DNA from: Candidatus Polarisedimenticolia bacterium
Lineage (GTDB): Bacteria > Acidobacteriota > Polarisedimenticolia > Gp22-AA2 > AA152
NCBI GenBank assembly: GCA_036004685.1
Contig: DASYRE010000043.1
Span: 1-64,000, forward strand
Direction: 5' to 3'
DNA length: 64,000 bases
Under the pieces are notes generated by a model. The model worked only from the letters and a program-made list of their open reading frames with translations, did not search any database and was not told the DNA's origin. Each line of letters starts with the position of its first letter. The first letter of the stretch is position 1. The position numbers and the translations under genes are program-made. This document shows positions 47,631-57,469 of this stretch, piece after piece.

Positions 47631-49756
47631 AGAACAAGGGAAAAGGGAGCCGGGCGGAAGTCAAGGACCTCGGCCTCGACCGGCAGGCTCTCCTCGGAAT
47701 CTACCGCAACATGGTCCTCTCCCGCCGGATCGACGACAAGCAGATTCAGCTCAAGCGGCAGAACAAGATCTTCTTCCAGATCGCCGGGGCCGGGCACGAA
47801 GCGGTGCTCACGGCGGCGGGCATGGTCCTGAAGCCGGGCCACGACTGGTTCTACGCCTACTACCGCGACATGGCGCTCATGCTCCAGCTCGGCATGACCC
47901 CCAAGGAAATCCAGATGGAGGCGCTGGGATGCGCCGACGATCCCAACTCCGGAGGGCGCCAGATGCCCTCCCACTGGGGCCATCCGCGGCTGAACGTGGT
48001 CTCCAAGTCGTCCTGCACCGGGACGCAGTACCTCCAGTCGGTCGGCTGCGCCCACGCGGGGCGCTACCTCTCGATCGTGAAGGAGTGCCGGGAGCGGGGG
48101 CTGAAGGGAGCCGACGACGAGATCACCTACGTCTCGGGAGGCGAGGGCTCGACCAGCGAAGGCGAGTTTTGGGAGGCGCTGAACACCGCCTGCAACCTCA
48201 AGCTCCCGATGCTCTTCATGATCGAGGACAACAAGTACGCCATCTCGGTGCCGGTCGAGGTCCAGACGGCGGGCGGGACGATCGGCGGGCTCGTCAAGCA
48301 GTGGCCGAATCTCCGCTACGAGGAGCTGGACGGCTGCGATCCGATCGAATGCCACCGCGTCCTCTCCGAAATCGTCTCCGACATGCGGCAGCGCCGCGAA
48401 GGGCCCGCGTTGGTCCAGGCCCACGTCATCCGCCCCTACTCGCATTCGCTGTCGGACGACGAGCGCCTGTACAAGCCGGAGCGCGAGCGGCAGGAGGAGG
48501 CGAAGAAGGATCCGATCGCCCGTTTCGAGAAGCTTCTGCTCCAGGAGGGGGTCGCCGATCAGGCCTTCCTCACCCGGATGAAGGAGAGCATCGATCACGA
48601 GGTGAACACGGCGACGGACGAGGCGATGGCGGCGGCGCCGCCCGCGGTCGAGAGCATCTACCACTACGTCTATTCCCCCGACGTCGACCCGACCTCCGGC
48701 CGGTTCGACACCGAGCCTGCGCTCGAGGGGGATCCCAAGACGATGGTGGATCTCCTCAACGCCTGCCTGCGCGACGAGATGCAGCGGGATCCGAGAATCG
48801 TGATCTTCGGGGAGGACGTCGCGGACGCCACCCGGGAGGAGGTCCTCGAGGAAGTGAAGGGGAAAGGGGGCGTCTTCAAGGTCACGCACAATCTGCAAAG
48901 GCGCTTCGGCAAGGAGCGGGTCTTCAACTCGCCGCTGGCCGAGGCCAACATCGTGGGCCGGGCGATCGGCATGGCGACCCGCGGGCTCAAGCCGGTCGTG
49001 GAGATCCAGTTCCTCGATTACATCTGGCCGGCCTTCATGCAGATTCGGGACGAGCTGTCGGTCCTCCGCTGGCGCTCCAACAACGGCTTCGCCTGCCCCG
49101 TGGTCATCCGCACCGCCGCCGGCGGCTACCTCGGCGGGGGCGCTCCTTACCACAGCCAGTCGGGCGAGGTTCTGTTCGCCCACAACCCGGGACTGCGCGT
49201 CGTGATGCCGGCGACGGCGCTGGACGCCAACGGGCTGCTGCGCACCGCCATCCGCTGCGAGGATCCCGTGATCTTCCTCGAGCACAAGCACCTCTACCGC
49301 CAGACCTACAACAAGTCCCCCTATCCGGGCCCCGACTTCTGCATCCCGTTCGGCAAGGCGCGCGTCGTCCAGGAGGGCGAGGACCTGTCCCTGATCACCT
49401 ACGGCGCCACGCTGGAGCGATCGCTGCGCGCCGCGCGGCAGGCCCAGGAGGAGATCGGAGCGAGCGTCGAGGTGATCGACCTGCGCAGCCTCTCGCCGTT
49501 CGACTGGGACGCCATCGAGGCCTCGGTGAAGAAGACGGGGAAGGCCCTGATCGTCCACGAGGACTGGCTGTCGTTCGGGTTCGGCGCCGAGATCGCCGCA
49601 CTGATCGCCAGCCGCCTCTTCGAGGATCTCGACGGCCCCGTGCGCCGGGTCGGCGCCGCGGACGTGTTCTGCGCCTACCAGCCGCTTCTCGAGGACGTGA
49701 CGCTGCCGCAGATCTCCGACATCCACAAGGCGATCGTGGACCTCGCGAAATACTAG
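47627..49756 (+). CDS. Fused E1 alpha/beta 2-oxoacid dehydrogenase
   Basis: 709 residues. The alpha half (about 1-330) has [15 protein letters not shown] and the ThDP motif [20 protein letters not shown] followed by IEDNKYAIS. The beta half (about 370-709) has [57 protein letters not shown] and [15 protein letters not shown]. Fused E1 proteins of this kind are usually assigned to branched-chain 2-oxoacid dehydrogenase. The E2 and E3 components are not in the window. The TAG stop lies in the CTAG end of a diverged dispersed repeat. Confidence 0.9.
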   Translation: MKNKGKGSRAEVKDLGLDRQALLGIYRNMVLSRRIDDKQIQLKRQNKIFFQIAGAGHEAVLTAAGMVLKPGHDWFYAYYRDMALMLQLGMTPKEIQMEALGCADDPNSGGRQMPSHWGHPRLNVVSKSSCTGTQYLQSVGCAHAGRYLSIVKECRERGLKGADDEITYVSGGEGSTSEGEFWEALNTACNLKLPMLFMIEDNKYAISVPVEVQTAGGTIGGLVKQWPNLRYEELDGCDPIECHRVLSEIVSDMRQRREGPALVQAHVIRPYSHSLSDDERLYKPERERQEEAKKDPIARFEKLLLQEGVADQAFLTRMKESIDHEVNTATDEAMAAAPPAVESIYHYVYSPDVDPTSGRFDTEPALEGDPKTMVDLLNACLRDEMQRDPRIVIFGEDVADATREEVLEEVKGKGGVFKVTHNLQRRFGKERVFNSPLAEANIVGRAIGMATRGLKPVVEIQFLDYIWPAFMQIRDELSVLRWRSNNGFACPVVIRTAAGGYLGGGAPYHSQSGEVLFAHNPGLRVVMPATALDANGLLRTAIRCEDPVIFLEHKHLYRQTYNKSPYPGPDFCIPFGKARVVQEGEDLSLITYGATLERSLRAARQAQEEIGASVEVIDLRSLSPFDWDAIEASVKKTGKALIVHEDWLSFGFGAEIAALIASRLFEDLDGPVRRVGAADVFCAYQPLLEDVTLPQISDIHKAIVDLAKY

Positions 49757-50018
49757 GGTCGGGTCTCCAAGAATACTTCTACATTTCGGCGGGTGTACCG
49801 CGGCGGGCTCGAGCCGGGTCCAAAGACCCGGGTTGACCCGCGGCGGTTTGCAGCCGGCGGGTCCAAGCCGGTCCCAATTCGGCCGTCGATCCATCCCGGC
49901 TCGCCGCGTTGCGCCCTCGCTCACGTACCGCTTCGGGTAAGCCACGCGATGCCGCGTCTTGCGATCCGGGCGCCTCAACGGCCTCGATGTTAGCGCGATT
50001 TCGCAGAGGCAACCCTGA
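49753..50018 (+). repeat. MITE-like CTAG-ended repeat, copy 3 (diverged, with insertion)
   Basis: Starts CTAGGGTCGGGTCTCCAAGA, recognisably the left end of copies 1 and 2. About 80 bases of hairpin-rich sequence (49791-49873) then interrupt it. From 49877 the body resumes (CCATCCCGGCTCGCCGCGTT, later GCGATCCGGGCGCCTC) and ends near 50018 in a degraded right end (GATTTCGCAGAGGCAACCC). It fills the space between the convergent E1 and YjbQ genes. Confidence 0.75.
49798..49846 (+). terminator. Strong hairpin inside repeat copy 3
   Basis: CCGGGTC (49814-49820) and GACCCGG (49825-49831) form a perfect 7-bp stem with loop CAAA, extended by an outer GCGGG/CCCGC stem. There is no T tract, so it is a transcript-end or protective hairpin rather than a classic terminator. 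It follows the E1 stop by about 40-55 bases. Confidence 0.4.
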
Positions 50019-50023
50019 CGACC

Positions 50024-50443
50024 TCAATCTCCGAGAAGCGTCAGGTCGAGAGTTCGGGAGCGGGGTCCGTCCATCTCCAGCATCAGCAGGCTCTGCCAAG
50101 TCCCGAGGACCGGCTTGCCGGAATCGACGGGCAGCGTGAGGGAGTGGCCCAGGAGGACGGAGGTCAGGTGGGCCTGGGCGTTGTCGTCGATGGCGTCGTG
50201 GCGGTAGCCGTCGCGGCCGCGGAACGGATCGAGCAGGCTCTCCCCGAGCCGCTCGAGGTCGCGCCGGAGCCCCTCTTCGTCCTCATTGACCAGAAGGGCG
50301 CAGGTGGTGTGACGGCAGCTGACAAGCAGGATCCCCTCGCGGACTCGGAGCTTGGCGCACGCCTCCGCCACTTTCAGGGTGACGTTCAGGACCTGGACCC
50401 GGCGCTCCGAACCGACCTTGATCTCGGCCCGCTTGACCGCCAT
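50024..50443 (-). CDS. YjbQ/UPF0047 family protein
   Basis: 139 residues. The family's conserved parts are VSCRHTTCALLVNEDEEGLR, YRHDAIDDNAQAHLTSVLLG, HSLTLPVDSGKPVLGTWQSL and LLMLEMDGPRSRTLDL. Members have low thiamine-phosphate synthase activity in some reports, but the physiological role is unsettled. Start ATG 50443 has GAGGAAGG upstream. Downstream of the YyaL-type gene by 32 bases on the same strand. Confidence 0.92.
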   Translation of the reverse strand: MAVKRAEIKVGSERRVQVLNVTLKVAEACAKLRVREGILLVSCRHTTCALLVNEDEEGLRRDLERLGESLLDPFRGRDGYRHDAIDDNAQAHLTSVLLGHSLTLPVDSGKPVLGTWQSLLMLEMDGPRSRTLDLTLLGD

Positions 50444-50475
50444 GACGACCTTCCTCGAGGCGACGCGCTGCTGGC

Positions 50476-52572
50476 CTATGAGCCGGCGAGGACCTTCTCC
50501 AGCATCTCGGTGTCGGTGACCGGCGCCTTGCACTGGAAATTCTCGCAGACGTAGGCGGTCGCCTTCCCCGACTTCGCCACCTTCCCCGCGAGCAGCGGGA
50601 CGATCGCGGTATGCTCCCCCGCTCCCGCGTCCCCTTCTTCCGAGAAGGCGACGACCTTGTTGGGGACGAAGAGACGGCGCACGGTTGCGAGCATCTGGCG
50701 CGCGCCTTGCGCGTCGCGGCCGACCAGGGCGATTTCGCGCGCCCGATCGACGTAGAAATCGAGGGCGCAGAGCATGGCGCTGAATCCGGCCGGCATCTGT
50801 CCGATCAGATCGCGGTAGGCGCGCAGGATCGCGGTCCCTCGGGCGGCGTAGCCCTCTTCCCCCGTGAGGCGGGCCAGGCGGTAGAAGGCGAGCGCCGCGA
50901 CCGAGTTCCCGGAGGGAAGCGCCCCGTCGTAGCCCGATTTCGAGCGGGTGATCAGATCCGCCTGGCCTTCCGGGGTGAAGAAGAACCCTTCCTCGGCTTC
51001 GTCCCAGAACCGGGCGACCATCCGATCGGCGAGCGCGCGGGCTTCCACGACCCAGACCGGATCGAAATCGCTCTCATAGAGATCCAGCAGGGCGGCCGTC
51101 ACGAACGCGTAGTCATCCAGGCAGCCGTCGAGCCGCGCCGTCCCTTTGCGGAAGGTGCGCCGCAGGGTGCCGTCGGGTGCCCGCATCGTCGAGAGCAGGA
51201 ACTGCGCCGCTTTCCGGGCGCGCTCGAGGTAACGCGGCTCGTCCAGGACCTGATAGCCGCGCGCGAAGGCCGAGATCATCAGGGCGTTCCAGGAGGTGAG
51301 CATCTTGTCGTCGAGCCCCGGCGCCACCCGCCGGCCGCGCCGGGCGAGCAGCTTCGGGCGGACTTCCGCCAGGGTCGCCTGGAGCTTCTCCGGCGTCGAG
51401 CCCAGCTCGCGCGCCACCTCGTCGATGGCGCGCGGGACGTTCGGGATCGAACTCCCCTCCCAGTTCCCTCCCGGCTGGACGTCGTAGAAGGCGCAGAAAG
51501 CCTTGCCCGCCTCTTCACCCGCCACCTCCCGGATCTCCGCGGGAGTCCAGACGTAATACTTGCCCTCCACGCCTTCGCTGTCGGCGTCCTGGGCGGAGTA
51601 GAACGCCCCCTCCGGGGAGGTCATCTCGTGCTCGACGTAGTCGAGGCATTCCCGTGCGATCCGGGAGAACAGGGCTTTGCCGGTGACCTGGAATCCGTCC
51701 AGGTAGGCGCCAACCAGCAGGGCGTTGTCGTAGAGCATCTTCTCGAAGTGGGGGACGAGCCAGCGCGGGTCGGTCGAGTATCGATGGAACCCGCCGCCAA
51801 GCTGATCGTACATCCCGCCCCGCGCCATCTTCTCCAAGGTCAGCTCGGCCATGTGGAGCGCCTCCGGATCGTGTCGCCGGCGGTGCAGGCGCAGGAGCAG
51901 CGAGATGCCGGCGGCGTGGGGGAACTTGGGAGCGGCTCCCCACCCTCCGAAGCGCCCATCGAACCGGACCTTGAAGTCGGAGAGCGCCTCGCGCAGAGGC
52001 TCCTCGTCGAGCATCTCCCGGGAAGCGGTCACGCGGCCCATCTGGGTGACGTAGCCGGTGATTTGATCGCCGCTCGACTCGACCTTCGTCCGCTGCTCCC
52101 GGTAGGCCCGCGCCACGCGCTCCAGCACGGCGCGGAACGACGGCATGCCGTGGCGCTCCTCGGGCGGGAAGTAGGTTCCCCCGTAGAACGGCTTGCGATC
52201 GGGCGTGAGGAAGACGTTCAGGGGCCAGCCTCCTGATCCGGTCATGATCTGGACCGCGTTCATGTAGATCATGTCGACGTCGGGATGCTCCTCGCGATCC
52301 ACCTTGATGCAGACGAAGTGCTGGTTCATCAGGCGCGCGGTCTCCTCGTCCTCGAACGATTCCCGCTCCATGACGTGGCACCAGTGGCAGGCGGAATAGC
52401 CGATCGACAGGAGGATCGGCTTGTCCTCGTCCCGCGCGCGGGCGAGCGCCTCGTCTCCCCAGGGATACCAGTCGACCGGATTGTGCGCGTGCTGCAGGAG
52501 ATAGGGGCTGGTCTCGCGCGCCAGACGGTTCTCCCGCCGCTCACCGCCCATTTTCCCCCGCTCACCGCTCAT
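50476..52572 (-). CDS. YyaL/SSP411-type thioredoxin-domain protein
   Basis: About 698 residues. The N-terminal thioredoxin-like domain (DUF255) has [13 protein letters not shown]-like start [19 protein letters not shown] and the CxxC motif in [16 protein letters not shown] (Cys62, Cys65), then [18 protein letters not shown]. The rest is an alpha/alpha-toroid like N-acylglucosamine epimerases ([33 protein letters not shown]). Start uncertain: ATG 52572 or ATG 52551, the second with GGGGGA four bases upstream. Biochemical role is not established. Divergent from the EVE gene. Confidence 0.92.
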   Translation of the reverse strand: MSGERGKMGGERRENRLARETSPYLLQHAHNPVDWYPWGDEALARARDEDKPILLSIGYSACHWCHVMERESFEDEETARLMNQHFVCIKVDREEHPDVDMIYMNAVQIMTGSGGWPLNVFLTPDRKPFYGGTYFPPEERHGMPSFRAVLERVARAYREQRTKVESSGDQITGYVTQMGRVTASREMLDEEPLREALSDFKVRFDGRFGGWGAAPKFPHAAGISLLLRLHRRRHDPEALHMAELTLEKMARGGMYDQLGGGFHRYSTDPRWLVPHFEKMLYDNALLVGAYLDGFQVTGKALFSRIARECLDYVEHEMTSPEGAFYSAQDADSEGVEGKYYVWTPAEIREVAGEEAGKAFCAFYDVQPGGNWEGSSIPNVPRAIDEVARELGSTPEKLQATLAEVRPKLLARRGRRVAPGLDDKMLTSWNALMISAFARGYQVLDEPRYLERARKAAQFLLSTMRAPDGTLRRTFRKGTARLDGCLDDYAFVTAALLDLYESDFDPVWVVEARALADRMVARFWDEAEEGFFFTPEGQADLITRSKSGYDGALPSGNSVAALAFYRLARLTGEEGYAARGTAILRAYRDLIGQMPAGFSAMLCALDFYVDRAREIALVGRDAQGARQMLATVRRLFVPNKVVAFSEEGDAGAGEHTAIVPLLAGKVAKSGKATAYVCENFQCKAPVTDTEMLEKVLAGS

Positions 52573-52738
52573 GCAATGCCCCGAAGGCGCGCGTTCCCGC
52601 CGAAACGCCGCGCGTGGTCGGATGATATCGTCTTTCCCCAACCCTGACAACGCCTCCGCGCGGCCGTCCGGAGTCCTTCCCCGCGCGCCGGCCGGAGCGT
52701 TTGACACGCTCCGGCGGCTGGCGGAGAATGGCGGCCCC

Positions 52739-53158
52739 ATGCCCATCCAGCACTGGCTTCTGAAGACCGAGCCGACTGTCTATTCTTTCGACGACCTGCT
52801 TCGCCGGAAACGGGAGATTTGGGACGGGATCACGAACGCGCTGGCGCTGAAGCACCTACGCGCGGCGCGCCGCGGCGATCTGGCCCTCATCTACCATACC
52901 GGACGCGAGCGCGCGGCGATCGGGATCGCCCGAATCCTGGGGGAGAGCTACCCCGATCCGAAGCGCGGCGATCCGGCCCTGCACGCGATCGAGATCGAGC
53001 CCGTGAAGGCCCTGCCCCGTCCGGTGGGCCTCGACGCGATGAAAGGGAATCCGAAGCTGAAGGGCTTCGATCTCTTGCGCCTGCCGCGCCTGTCCTTCGT
53101 TCCGGTGAGCCCCGCCCACTGGGACGCGATCCTGGAGATGTCCGGCGCGCGCAACTGA
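52739..53158 (+). CDS. EVE-domain protein
   Basis: 139 residues: [58 protein letters not shown] and [14 protein letters not shown] are the EVE/PUA-like pattern of thymocyte-nuclear-protein-1 relatives. EVE domains can bind modified bases, as in some McrB-type restriction proteins; here it is alone with no nuclease near. ATG 52739 chosen because the conserved start [12 protein letters not shown] begins there. Gene 18 bases before the DUF885 peptidase. Confidence 0.9.
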   Translation: MPIQHWLLKTEPTVYSFDDLLRRKREIWDGITNALALKHLRAARRGDLALIYHTGRERAAIGIARILGESYPDPKRGDPALHAIEIEPVKALPRPVGLDAMKGNPKLKGFDLLRLPRLSFVPVSPAHWDAILEMSGARN

Positions 53159-53176
53159 CGTCTTCCCGGAGACCGC

Positions 53177-55144
53177 ATGAGCCGACTTCCCGTCGCACGC
53201 ATCACGGCGCTGGCGCTGCTGCTCGTTCCGCTTCCCCTCGCCTCCTGCGCTCGGAAGGCCCCCCCGCCGCCCCGCTTCCAGGCGCTTCGCGAGGAGTACT
53301 TCGTCGGGTTCCTGCAGCGCAATCCCGTGACCTCGACCTACCTGGGCGGCGACGCCTACAACCCGCGGCTCTCGCGGACCCTCCGGACGCTGCGCGATTA
53401 CTCCGAAGCGGGAATCTCGGACGAGGTCGCGTTCTACCGGAAGATCGCCGCCGAGCTCGGAAGCGTCCCGCTCGACTCGCTCTCCGCGGCCGAGAAGATC
53501 GACTGCGCCGTCATGAAATCGCAGCTGGAGTTTCTTCTCCATCAGACGGTCGACCGGAAGTATCACCGCCGCAGCCTGGACACCTACGTGGTGGAGCCTT
53601 TCCGGGCCGTCGACTGGCAGATGCAGCAGATGACCGACCTCGGCGGCGGCAATTACGGCACGGAGGAGGAATGGAGAGCCCTGGGGGAGCGCCTGGATCG
53701 CATCCCGAGGTATCTCGATCAGGCGCTGGAGAACCTGCGCTCGGGCGTCGCGGCCGGCGACTTTCCGGATCACCGCATGATCGAAACCGACGGCATCAAA
53801 GCGGCGCAGGCCAACGCCGAGTATTTCGAGAAGAAGCTTCCCGAGCAGGTGAAGACCTATCTCTCGGGGCAGCCGTACCAGGAGGCGATCGAGAGCCTCG
53901 TGGGCCCCCAAGCGCTGGAAGCCGCCTCCGCCTACGCCGATTTCGCGCACGAGCTCTCTCAGATGTTCGTCGACCGGCAGGACGGCGACCAGCTCGTTTT
54001 CAAGGAGGCTTTCCGCGCCGATCGTTACGCCTTGGGGGAGAAAGAGTACGACTGGGCGGTCGCCCACAACCTCCGCGTCGACAAGACGGCGCGGGAGCTC
54101 TTCGACGACGCCGCCGGCAAGGTGGCCGAGACCCAGGCCTTGATGGCGAGGACGGCGCGGCGCATCGGCGAGAAGCGCCGGCTGACGCTCGACTTTTCCA
54201 ATCCCACCGCGGAGCGCGCCGCGGTGCGCAAGGTCATGGACTTGCTGTCGGGCGACTTTCCTCGATCCGACGAGGAGATGTTCAAGGGCTATCGGGAGAA
54301 GGCCCTGCAGCTGGTCGAGTTCGCCCGGCAGAAAGGAATGTTCGACCTTCCGGCCGATTACCGCCTGGACATCGTGGAGACTCCGCCGGTCCTGCGGGAC
54401 AGCGTCGACGCCGCCTATTACCCGGCCCCGCCCTTTAAGAAGACCGGAGTCGGCCGCTTCTATCTCACTCCGACGGGGAACGATGCCGGCCGTCTGAAGG
54501 AGAACAACTATCACGCCATGGCCGATCTTTGCGCCCACGAGGGATTCCCGGGGCACGACTGGTACTATCAGTTCATGCGGCCGCGCAGCGCCTCGATTTC
54601 CCCGATTCGCTGGCTGACTCCGGGGGCGGTGGAAGATTCCTCGTCGATGTGGGAAGACAGCATTTCCGCCGAGGGTTGGGCGCTGTACGCCGAGGCGCTG
54701 ATGGCCGAGCCCCAGCCGGGCGCGCCGGACGGCTTCTACACCCCGGAGGAGCGCCTCTATCAGCTCCAGGGCCAGCTCTTGCGCGACGCGCGGGTGCGGC
54801 TCGACACGGGCCTCCACACCGGGCGTCTCACGTTCGACGAGGCGGTCGACTATTACACGGAGAACGTCGACTTCCTGCCGCACGCCTGCCGGGCGCCGAA
54901 GGAGGACGACGTGAGACGAGCGTCGTGCGACACGGCGCGGCGGGCCATCTATCGCTATTCCAAGTGGCCCACGCAGGCGATCACCTACCGTCTGGGCAAA
55001 TCTGCCATCCAGGATCTGAGGGCCGCCGCCCAGAAAGCAGGCGGGGCGAAGTTCTCCCCGAGGGAGTTCCACGAGAGATTCCTGATGCAGGGATCGATTC
55101 CGCCGGGCTACTTCGCCGCGGCGTTCCTGGAGGAGGCGCGATGA
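53177..55144 (+). CDS. DUF885-family lipoprotein, putative zinc peptidase
   Basis: 655 residues. Lipoprotein signal with lipobox LASC (Cys about 24). The DUF885 hallmark HEGFPGHDWYYQFM gives a His-Glu...His zinc site, followed by the Glu in SEEGWA-like segment ISAEGWALYAEAL. The C-terminal ends IPPGYFAAAFLEEA. The family resembles gluzincin metallopeptidases of the M3/M32 type. The stop overlaps the next gene start (ATGA at 55141). Confidence 0.9.
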   Translation: MSRLPVARITALALLLVPLPLASCARKAPPPPRFQALREEYFVGFLQRNPVTSTYLGGDAYNPRLSRTLRTLRDYSEAGISDEVAFYRKIAAELGSVPLDSLSAAEKIDCAVMKSQLEFLLHQTVDRKYHRRSLDTYVVEPFRAVDWQMQQMTDLGGGNYGTEEEWRALGERLDRIPRYLDQALENLRSGVAAGDFPDHRMIETDGIKAAQANAEYFEKKLPEQVKTYLSGQPYQEAIESLVGPQALEAASAYADFAHELSQMFVDRQDGDQLVFKEAFRADRYALGEKEYDWAVAHNLRVDKTARELFDDAAGKVAETQALMARTARRIGEKRRLTLDFSNPTAERAAVRKVMDLLSGDFPRSDEEMFKGYREKALQLVEFARQKGMFDLPADYRLDIVETPPVLRDSVDAAYYPAPPFKKTGVGRFYLTPTGNDAGRLKENNYHAMADLCAHEGFPGHDWYYQFMRPRSASISPIRWLTPGAVEDSSSMWEDSISAEGWALYAEALMAEPQPGAPDGFYTPEERLYQLQGQLLRDARVRLDTGLHTGRLTFDEAVDYYTENVDFLPHACRAPKEDDVRRASCDTARRAIYRYSKWPTQAITYRLGKSAIQDLRAAAQKAGGAKFSPREFHERFLMQGSIPPGYFAAAFLEEAR

Positions 55145-56559
55145 GCGATTCGAGGCCAAGACGGAAGCGGCTGCGCGGCGCGGCGATCGCGGCCTTCCTG
55201 GTCTGCGGCTTCGCCGGTCTCGCGCCGGCGGCCGAGCCGATCGATTTCAAGAAGATGGGCGCGGAAGGTCTCGAGCATCTCCGCGCCATCCTCCGGCTCG
55301 ACACGAGCAATCCGCCGGGGAACGAGGCGCGCGTGACCGCCTACCTCGCCGAGCAGCTCAAGGCGGCCGGCCTCGAGCCGCGGCTCTTCGAGTCGGCGCC
55401 CTCGCGCGGCAGCCTGATGGTCCGCTTGAAGGGGACCGGCGGCGGCAAGCCGCTCCTGATCATGTCGCACATCGACGTCGTGCCCGTGGAGAAGGACCTG
55501 TGGAGCGTGCCGCCGTTCGACGCCGTGATCCGGGACGGATTCCTCTGGGGACGCGGCACTTTGGACGACAAAGGCATGGCCGCCGCGGAGCTGACGACGA
55601 TCCTCACGCTCGCCCGCAACCGGATGAGGCTGGCGCGGGACGTCGTCTTCCTGGCCGAGGCGGACGAGGAGGCGGGCGGGACCTACGGGATGGACTGGCT
55701 CCTGGAGCATCACCCCGATCTCTTCGACGCCGAGCTGGTCCTGAACGAAGGAGGGCGGGTCATCTGGAGCGGCGGGAAGGTCCAATACGTCGCGATCCAG
55801 ACGAGCGAGAAGATCTATCAGGATTTCAACGTGATCGCGCGCGGAGTCGCCGGACACTCCTCCATCCCGACGAGCGAGAACCCCGTCTCCCGACTGGCGG
55901 CGGCGCTCGGGCGGATCGCGGCGATCGACTTCCCGGCGCGCCTCAACGCGCAGACGCGAGAGTTCTTCCGGGGGATCGCCTCCACGCTCCCGGGCGAGAT
56001 GGCCGGATGCGTCCCCAAGCTGGAGGATTCCCGGGCGGCGCTGCGCTGCGCCGAGATCCTCTCCCGGAACCCCAACTTCAACGCCATGCTCCGGACGACC
56101 TGCACGCCCACGATCCTGAAGGCCGGCTACAAAGAGAACGTGATCCCGGCCGAGGCCCGGGCCAATCTGAATTGCCGGCTCCTGCCGGGAACCGACGTGA
56201 AGGCCTTCACGGAAGAGCTCCGCAAGGCGGTGAGCGATCCCAAGGTGGAGGTCGTCCCGGCGCGCGAGTTCAATCCTCCGGCGGGCCCTTCCACGACCGA
56301 CACGCCGCTCTATGCCGCCATCCGCAAGGTCGCGGGGCAGATGGCCCCCGGCGCTCCGGTGGTTCCCTACATGTCGCCGGGAGGCACCGACTCCCAGGTC
56401 CTGCGGCAGCGGGGGATGGTCGCCTACGGAGTGCTCCCGTTTCCCATCCAGGAGGAGGACCTTCGCACGATGCACGCCAACGACGAGAAGATTTCGCTGG
56501 AGGCGTTCACCTGGGGCAACGAGATGCTCTACCGGGTCGTGGCGGAGACGGCCCGGTGA
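55141..56559 (+). CDS. M20-family metallopeptidase, secreted
   Basis: 472 residues with a basic signal peptide (MSDSRPRRKRLRGAAIAAF, cleavage near PAAEP). Metal ligands: His in LIMSHIDVVPVE, Asp in WGRGTLDDKGMAA, the Glu pair in LAEADEEAGGTYG and the late His of TMHANDEKIS. The dimerisation domain lies between about 220 and 360. ATG 55141 overlaps the DUF885 stop, so the two peptidases are co-produced and probably act in sequence on extracellular peptides. Confidence 0.93.
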   Translation: MSDSRPRRKRLRGAAIAAFLVCGFAGLAPAAEPIDFKKMGAEGLEHLRAILRLDTSNPPGNEARVTAYLAEQLKAAGLEPRLFESAPSRGSLMVRLKGTGGGKPLLIMSHIDVVPVEKDLWSVPPFDAVIRDGFLWGRGTLDDKGMAAAELTTILTLARNRMRLARDVVFLAEADEEAGGTYGMDWLLEHHPDLFDAELVLNEGGRVIWSGGKVQYVAIQTSEKIYQDFNVIARGVAGHSSIPTSENPVSRLAAALGRIAAIDFPARLNAQTREFFRGIASTLPGEMAGCVPKLEDSRAALRCAEILSRNPNFNAMLRTTCTPTILKAGYKENVIPAEARANLNCRLLPGTDVKAFTEELRKAVSDPKVEVVPAREFNPPAGPSTTDTPLYAAIRKVAGQMAPGAPVVPYMSPGGTDSQVLRQRGMVAYGVLPFPIQEEDLRTMHANDEKISLEAFTWGNEMLYRVVAETAR

Positions 56560-56602
56560 AGCGGCCGAGCCGGCGCCGCCGCCTCACGCCCCGGAGAGAG
56601 GC

Positions 56603-57457
56603 ATGATCCTCATCACCGCCGCCGGCGGAACGGTGGGAGGCGAGCTGGCCAAGCGGCTCGCCTCCGAGGGCGCGCCGTTCCGCGCCGCCTATCATTCGGA
56701 GGGCAAAGCCGCGGCGGCCCGCGCCAACGGCTGGCAGGCCGCGGCCGTCGACTTCGAAAAACCCGAGACGATGCGCTCGGCGCTCACGGGAGCGGATGGC
56801 CTCTTCCTGGTGGTTCCGGCGACGCCGGCCATGCCGGCGCAGGAAGCGGCGTGGGTCGAGCTGGCCCGGGAAGCGGGCGTGCGGCGTCTGGTGAAGCTTT
56901 CGGTATGGCGCGCTTCGGAAGAGTCCTTCACGTTCGCCCGCTGGAACCGGCAAGGCGAGAAACAGGTGGAATCCGCGGGGATCCCCTACACCTTCCTGCG
57001 GCCCAACAGCTTCATGCAGAACTTCGTGAACGTCTTCTCGGCGGGCATCAAGGAGCACGGAACCTTTTGGATCCCGGCCCCGGCGGCCCGCGTGAGCCAC
57101 ATCGACGCGCGCGACGTCGCGGCCGCCGCCGCCGTGGCCCTGACGCGGGACGGGCACGAAGGCCGCGCCTACGATCTCAGCGGGCCGGAAGCGCTGAACT
57201 ACCACCAGGTCGCGAACACGCTTTCCGTCGTCGCCGGCAAGAAGATCACCTGCGCAGGGGTCTCCGACCTGCAATTCAAGGAAGCGATGCTCCGGCTCGG
57301 GGCCCCGGAGTGGCAGCCCGACGCCGTCAACGATCTGATGCGCTACGCCCTGGACGGCCAGGCTGCCGACGTGCTGGCGTCGGTGCAGGAGATCACGGGG
57401 CGCAAGCCGACGCCGTTCGAGCGATTCGTCCGAGATTACCGCCCGTTCTTCGCTTGA
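56603..57457 (+). CDS. NmrA-like NAD(P)-binding protein
   Basis: 284-residue Rossmann-fold atypical short-chain dehydrogenase. The nucleotide loop is ILITAAGGTVGGELAKRLAS, and a typical NmrA/TMR segment is TFLRPNSFMQNFVNVFS followed by VSHIDARDVAAAAAVALTRD. The catalytic Tyr-Lys pair of classical SDRs is not evident, which is normal for redox-sensing NmrA proteins. Start ATG 56603 with GGAGAGAGG directly upstream. Confidence 0.88.
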   Translation: MILITAAGGTVGGELAKRLASEGAPFRAAYHSEGKAAAARANGWQAAAVDFEKPETMRSALTGADGLFLVVPATPAMPAQEAAWVELAREAGVRRLVKLSVWRASEESFTFARWNRQGEKQVESAGIPYTFLRPNSFMQNFVNVFSAGIKEHGTFWIPAPAARVSHIDARDVAAAAAVALTRDGHEGRAYDLSGPEALNYHQVANTLSVVAGKKITCAGVSDLQFKEAMLRLGAPEWQPDAVNDLMRYALDGQAADVLASVQEITGRKPTPFERFVRDYRPFFA

Positions 57458-57469
57458 CAGGAGGATTCC

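Noticed and set aside
52739-53158. EVE protein as part of a restriction system
   Set aside because: No McrB-like ATPase, nuclease or methyltransferase of restriction type is adjacent; neighbours are peptidases.
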